64,000 nt of DNA, from NCBI RefSeq assembly GCF_000238915.1, contig NZ_BAEG01000118.1:1-64000 (forward strand), written 5' to 3'. Source of the DNA: Arthrobacter globiformis NBRC 12137. GTDB lineage: Bacteria > Actinomycetota > Actinomycetes > Actinomycetales > Micrococcaceae. This document shows, one piece after another, positions 60,224 to 64,000 of this stretch (position 1 is the first letter of the stretch; each line of letters opens with the position of its first letter). A program made the position numbers and the translations under genes. The notes under the pieces were generated by a model, which made no database searches, had not been told where the DNA came from, and saw only the letters and a list, made by a program, of their open reading frames with translations.

Positions 60224-61759
60224 ATGGCCGCAGATCCGTCCGCCGGTCAGAAGGTCCGGCACCTGGACGCCACCGAACTCATCGCAGCCGTCCTTGACCC
60301 CGGCTCGTACCGCTCCTGGGATTCCCCCGTGGTGGACCCCAATCCCAGCCCCGAGTACCGGCAGGAACTTGCCGCCGCCCGGGAGAAGACCGGCGTGGAC
60401 GAGTCCGTCCTCACCGGTGAAGGCCTCATCCGCGGCCGGCGGGTGGCCGTCATTGTCAGCGAGTTCCGCTTCCTGGCAGGCTCCATCGGCCTGGCCGCCG
60501 CGGAACGGATCGTGAACGCCGTCGAACGCGCCACCCGGGAGGGCCTGCCGCTGCTGGCCGGACCGGCGTCGGGCGGCACGCGCATGCAGGAGGGCACCAT
60601 CGCGTTCCTCTCCATGGTGAAGATCAGCGCGGCTGTCCGGGCGCACCGGCAGGCGGGCCTGCCTTACCTCGTGTACCTCCGGCATCCCACCACCGGCGGT
60701 GTCATGGCTTCCTGGGGCTCCCTCGGGCACATCACCGTGGCCGAGCCGGGCGCCCTCCTCGGGTTCCTGGGGCCGCGCGTCTACGAGGCGCTGTACGGTA
60801 CCCCTTTTCCGGCGAACGTCCAGGTGGCCGAGAACCTTTTCGACAAGGGGCTCGTGGACGCGGTGGTCCCGCCGTGGCAGCTGTCCGACGTCGTCGACCG
60901 CGCCCTGAGCATCTTGGTCGCCGGCCCGCACGCGCGGGTCCGGCCGCCGCGGACGCTGTCCGTGAAACCGTCCGACGCCGGAGCCTGGGAATCGATCGAA
61001 ATCTCCCGGAACCCGCGCCGCCCGGACCTGCGCCAGCTGCTGGCTTACGGGGCCCGCGACGTGCTTCCGCTCAACGGCACCGGCCAGGGCGAAAAGGACC
61101 CGGGGCTGCTGCTGGCACTGGCCCGCTTCGGGCAGAAGTCCTGCGTGGTGATCGGGCACACCCGGCCCCGGCCCTCGCAGCAGACCGCGATGGGGCCCGC
61201 ATCCCTGCGGGAAGCCCGCCGCGGCATGCGGCTGGCCGAAGAGCTCGGGCTGCCCCTGGTGACGGTGATCGACACCGGCGGCGCGGCGCTGTCCAAGGAA
61301 GCGGAAGAGGGCGGGCTGGCCGGCGAAATCGCACGGTCGCTCCATGACCTCATCGGACTCAACTCCCCCACGGTTTCCGTGCTGATGGGCCAGGGCACAG
61401 GCGGCGGCGCCCTGGCACTGTTCCCGGCCGACCGCACCATCGCCGCACAGCACGCCTGGCTGTCCCCCCTGCCGCCCGAAGGGGCCAGCGCCATCGTGCA
61501 CCGCAGCACCGAGTTCGCCCCGGCCATGTCCGAGGCGCAGGGCGTCAACGTCGCCTCTCTCTACGCACATGGCATGGTGGAGCACATCGTGGACGAACGC
61601 GGCGACGCCGCCCTCGAGGGCAGGGCGTTCTGCCAGCGCCTGGGGCAGGCGATCGAGTACGAGCTGGCCGCGCTTTCGGCCGCCGGGGTGGCCGAGCTCC
61701 TCCCGCAGCGGCTCGAAAAGTACCGCAACCTCGGCGGCCTCGTCCCCCTCCCCCTCTAG
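60224..61759 (+). CDS. Fused carboxyltransferase, AccD-like and AccA-like halves
   Basis: 511 residues. The N-terminal half (~50-230; AVIVSEFRFLAGSIG, GPASGGTRMQEGTIAF, FLGPRVYEALYG) resembles the beta carboxyltransferase, and the C-terminal half (~255-490; NPRRPDLRQLL, VTVIDTGGAALSKEAEEGG, MGQGTGGGALALF) the alpha. The Cys4 zinc ribbon of AccD is missing. No biotin carboxylase or biotin carrier is in the window. Together with MatC-like carrier and CoA-transferase it may decarboxylate or transcarboxylate malonyl-CoA; an acyl-CoA carboxylase role is also possible. It starts 2 bases after the CoA-transferase stop. Confidence 0.85.
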   Translation: MAADPSAGQKVRHLDATELIAAVLDPGSYRSWDSPVVDPNPSPEYRQELAAAREKTGVDESVLTGEGLIRGRRVAVIVSEFRFLAGSIGLAAAERIVNAVERATREGLPLLAGPASGGTRMQEGTIAFLSMVKISAAVRAHRQAGLPYLVYLRHPTTGGVMASWGSLGHITVAEPGALLGFLGPRVYEALYGTPFPANVQVAENLFDKGLVDAVVPPWQLSDVVDRALSILVAGPHARVRPPRTLSVKPSDAGAWESIEISRNPRRPDLRQLLAYGARDVLPLNGTGQGEKDPGLLLALARFGQKSCVVIGHTRPRPSQQTAMGPASLREARRGMRLAEELGLPLVTVIDTGGAALSKEAEEGGLAGEIARSLHDLIGLNSPTVSVLMGQGTGGGALALFPADRTIAAQHAWLSPLPPEGASAIVHRSTEFAPAMSEAQGVNVASLYAHGMVEHIVDERGDAALEGRAFCQRLGQAIEYELAALSAAGVAELLPQRLEKYRNLGGLVPLPL

Positions 61760-61776
61760 GCCCCTCCACTGCTAGG

Positions 61777-61836
61777 AGTTCTTGTACAGATAATGGGGCT
61801 TCGGGCCTCCGAGCGGCCATTGCCTGTACAAAAACT
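61777..61836. terminator. Bidirectional terminator-like palindrome
   Basis: 20-bp arms (61777-61796 and 61817-61836) pair at 17 positions, core TTGTACAG and CTGTACAA. It lies between convergent genes, so it may serve both. Confidence 0.65.
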
Positions 61837-61868
61837 GGGCATGAGGAGGGCTGGAAGAGGGGGCTTGC

Positions 61869-62480
61869 CTAGCGGGAGAGCTTCTGGGTGTCGGGTTCCG
61901 GGTCACCGATGTGGCCCGGTGCGTTGGCCGCCAGGACCCGCTGGACGAAGGCGCAGTACTCCTCCATGTAGTGCCGCAGGAAGGCCTCAGTGGATTCGTC
62001 CTTGACCTCGCCGTCGCTGCCGAACACATCGGGGTTGAACTTCACGTAGGCCTCGGGTGCGTTCAGCTGCGGGGCGTCGAGGAAGCTCAGCACGGCGCGC
62101 ATGGAGGACTGCATCACCGCAGTGCCGATGCTCCCGGGCGAGGCGCCGATGATGCCGGTGGGCTTGCGGGCGAATGAGTTGGTGCCCCAGGGCCGGGATC
62201 CCCAGTCGATGGCGTTCTTCAGCGCCCCCGGGATGGACCGGTTGTATTCCGGGGAGACAAACAGGATGCCGTCGGAGCCTTCGATGGCCTCCTTGAGCGC
62301 GCGGCCTTCGGGCGGGAAGTCGGCGTCGTAGTCGTAGCTGTACAGGGGCAGGTCCTTGATGGGAATCTCGGTGAATTCGAGGTCGCCGGGGGCCAGCTTG
62401 ATAAGGGCTTTGGAAAGCGTCCGGTTGATGGAGCCGCTGGCCAGGCTCCCTACGAAATAGCCGATCTTGTGCGTTGCCAT
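61869..62480 (-). CDS. NADPH-dependent FMN reductase family protein
   Basis: 203 residues with the flavodoxin-like fold. FVGSLASGSINRTLSKAL is the FMN phosphate loop, and SPEYNRSIPGALKNAIDW is the signature of the NADPH-dependent FMN/azo reductase family. ATG 62480 has GGAAGGA upstream. It reduces flavins or quinones. Convergent with the carboxyltransferase gene. Confidence 0.9.
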   Translation of the reverse strand: MATHKIGYFVGSLASGSINRTLSKALIKLAPGDLEFTEIPIKDLPLYSYDYDADFPPEGRALKEAIEGSDGILFVSPEYNRSIPGALKNAIDWGSRPWGTNSFARKPTGIIGASPGSIGTAVMQSSMRAVLSFLDAPQLNAPEAYVKFNPDVFGSDGEVKDESTEAFLRHYMEEYCAFVQRVLAANAPGHIGDPEPDTQKLSR

Positions 62481-62711
62481 AGTGGAGTTCCTTCCCAACA
62501 GCCGGCGCGGACCGGCTGGGTAGACGGTGCTAAGGGCGGTGCTGCGGCGTCAACCGCGGGGGCATTTCGGGTGCAACCCCAACAGTTCAACACAGAACAG
62601 CATCCCCGGCCAGAGCGCAGCGGCGGTCCTTGACAGGCTGACTGGTGCGGTAGCTAGATGAACGTTAAGCGATGGCCCACAGCACACAACCCCAACAGAG
62701 GAACGGCAGTC

Positions 62712-62873
62712 ATGAGCGAGAACCCGGAGTCGCTGCAGCGCATCCACAGCGAAGCCCCCGCCGAAGGGGACGAAACGGCAGACCCCACCGACATCCGCAT
62801 GCATTCGCAGGATCCGGCCGAAGGTGCTGACGACGTCGTCGAACCTGCGCCCAAGCGTGCGGAGACATCCTGA
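62712..62873 (+). CDS. Small acidic hypothetical protein
   Basis: 53 residues, rich in Glu, Asp, Ala and Pro (AEGDETADPTDIRMHSQDPAEG), predicted disordered. The start at ATG 62712 has AGGAAC upstream. No family recognised. Confidence 0.55.
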   Translation: MSENPESLQRIHSEAPAEGDETADPTDIRMHSQDPAEGADDVVEPAPKRAETS

Positions 62874-62926
62874 CCGAAGTCCCCGCCCGCCGTCGGGCAG
62901 TCCGCGGCGGCTGAGAGAATAGCCGC

Positions 62927-64000
62927 ATGGACGTCGCTCTGGGGTTGCTGTCGCTCGCCGCTGTGGTGTGCGCGGTCAGCGCGCTGGGCCGCAAGCTTGA
63001 TGTGTCCGTCCCGCTGCTGCTGGTGCTCGCCGGGGTGGCCGCTTCCTTCCTCCCGTTCGTGCCCCGCGTCGACCTCAACCCTGAACTGGTCCTCGTGGGG
63101 CTGCTGCCGCCGCTCCTGTATGCCGCCGCCCTGCAGACATCGCTGTACGACTTCCGCTCCAACCGGCGGGCCATCGGGCTGCTCTCCGTGGGCTACGTCG
63201 TCTTCGGCACCATCGTGGTGGGCCTCGTCGTCTGGTGGCTGTTCCCGGAAATACCGCTCGCCGCGGCCGTCGCGCTCGCTGCCGTGGTGGCTCCACCGGA
63301 TGCGGTGGCCGCCACCGCCATTGCCCGCAAGGTAGGGATGCCGCGCAGGATCGTCAGCATCCTGGAAGGCGAATCGCTGGTCAACGACGCAACCGCCCTG
63401 GTATGCCTGCGTGCAGCCGTCGCCGCCCTCGCAGGAACCGTTTCCGTGCTGGAGATCGGCGCCGACTTCCTGGTGGCCGCCGGCGGCGGGCTGGTGGTGG
63501 GACTGGCCGCAGCCTACGTCCTCACCCAGCTGCGCCTGCGGATCCGCAACGTTGCCATCAATACCTCGACGTCGCTGATGGCACCCTTCGTGGCCTACCT
63601 GCCGGCGGAGGCAATCCACGCGTCGGGCGTCCTGGCGGTGGTGGTGACCGGCCTGATCATGGGCACCAAGGCACCCTCCATGCCCAACGGGGCCGCCCGG
63701 CAGAGCCAGCGGAGCAACTGGGAGACGGTGCAGTTCCTGCTGGAAAACTCAGTGTTCCTCCTCATCGGCCTGCAGGTGCGGACCGTCATCGAGGGCGTCC
63801 AGGACGACTCCCTCGGCGCCGCCAGAATCTGGGCGGGGTGTGCGGTGATCTTGCTGGCTGTCCTGCTGCTGCGGCCGGTCTGGGTCTTCCCGGCAACCTA
63901 CCTGCCCCGGCTGATCCCGTCCGTCGCCCGGAACGACCCAGCACCACCCTGGCAGTACCCGGCCATCATCTCGTGGGCCGGCATGCGCGGCGTGGTCACG
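62927..64000 (+). CDS. Na+/H+ antiporter, CPA1 family (5' part of gene)
   Basis: The first 358 codons are visible and the frame runs off the end. Hydrophobic segments alternate from the start (MDVALGLLSLAAVVCAVSALG), with PPDAVAATA in the conserved membrane segment, EGESLVNDATAL, and WAGMRGVVT at the very end, all typical of CPA1/NhaP-type antiporters. ATG 62927 lies 53 bases after the small acidic protein gene; the ribosome site is weak (GAGAGAA). Confidence 0.92.
   Translation, partial: MDVALGLLSLAAVVCAVSALGRKLDVSVPLLLVLAGVAASFLPFVPRVDLNPELVLVGLLPPLLYAAALQTSLYDFRSNRRAIGLLSVGYVVFGTIVVGLVVWWLFPEIPLAAAVALAAVVAPPDAVAATAIARKVGMPRRIVSILEGESLVNDATALVCLRAAVAALAGTVSVLEIGADFLVAAGGGLVVGLAAAYVLTQLRLRIRNVAINTSTSLMAPFVAYLPAEAIHASGVLAVVVTGLIMGTKAPSMPNGAARQSQRSNWETVQFLLENSVFLLIGLQVRTVIEGVQDDSLGAARIWAGCAVILLAVLLLRPVWVFPATYLPRLIPSVARNDPAPPWQYPAIISWAGMRGVVT

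Overview
The window is a 64-kb chromosomal segment from a high-GC actinobacterium. The gene set and gene order look like Micrococcaceae of the Arthrobacter/Pseudarthrobacter group: a homodimeric AceE, GAF-ANTAR regulators, a stand-alone LigD polymerase domain, GTG/TTG starts with GGAGG-type ribosome sites, and hairpin-rich intergenic spaces. I see no rRNA, tRNA, CRISPR array, transposase or prophage. The assignment to a genus is an inference from gene content.

Positions 1-28 kb are dominated by purine breakdown. On the minus strand lie xdhC-xdhB-xdhA (xanthine dehydrogenase and its maturation factor), an AzgA-type purine permease and a guanine deaminase. Divergent from them is an 8-oxoguanine deaminase, which makes urate directly. 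A MocA/MobA-like nucleotidyltransferase near 2.2 kb fits molybdenum cofactor supply. Downstream follow urate oxidase (behind a structured leader with an intrinsic terminator), an NCS2 urate/xanthine permease (behind a 7-codon upstream reading frame), an IclR regulator, and an operon of malic enzyme, malate synthase, a CitE-like aldolase (DUF6986 type) and (S)-ureidoglycine aminohydrolase. Together these import purines, oxidise them to urate and feed ureide-derived glyoxylate through malate to pyruvate. The enzymes between urate and allantoate are not in the window.

Positions 28-45 kb hold general metabolism and stress genes: a GH15 glycosidase, a GH1 beta-glucosidase, an APP1-type phosphatase, two GAF-ANTAR proteins, an AAA ATPase with a collagen-like tail, two small heat shock proteins, a J-domain protein, an HspR-like MerR regulator, a PAP2 phosphatase, an epimerase and a TetR regulator with a clear operator.

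Positions 45-56 kb contain a kinase, a frameshifted luciferase-like monooxygenase, a haloperoxidase-type hydrolase, a secreted lysine-rich protein, a secreted subtilase that appears to start at ATT, a Tat-exported multicopper oxidase, a CorA transporter and a cupin. Positions 56-62 kb carry a GntR/FCD regulator divergent from a MatC-like carrier, a type III CoA-transferase and a fused AccD-AccA carboxyltransferase. This looks like a malonate (or other dicarboxylate) operon lacking the usual MatA and MatB. The window ends inside a Na+/H+ antiporter gene.

Two sequence patterns recur. Several genes end in short tandem duplications that repeat the stop codon (32955, 36675, 40261, 40537, 55279). 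Long near-perfect palindromes with shared ends (GACGCGCAAA or AGCGCGAA) sit in intergenic spaces.
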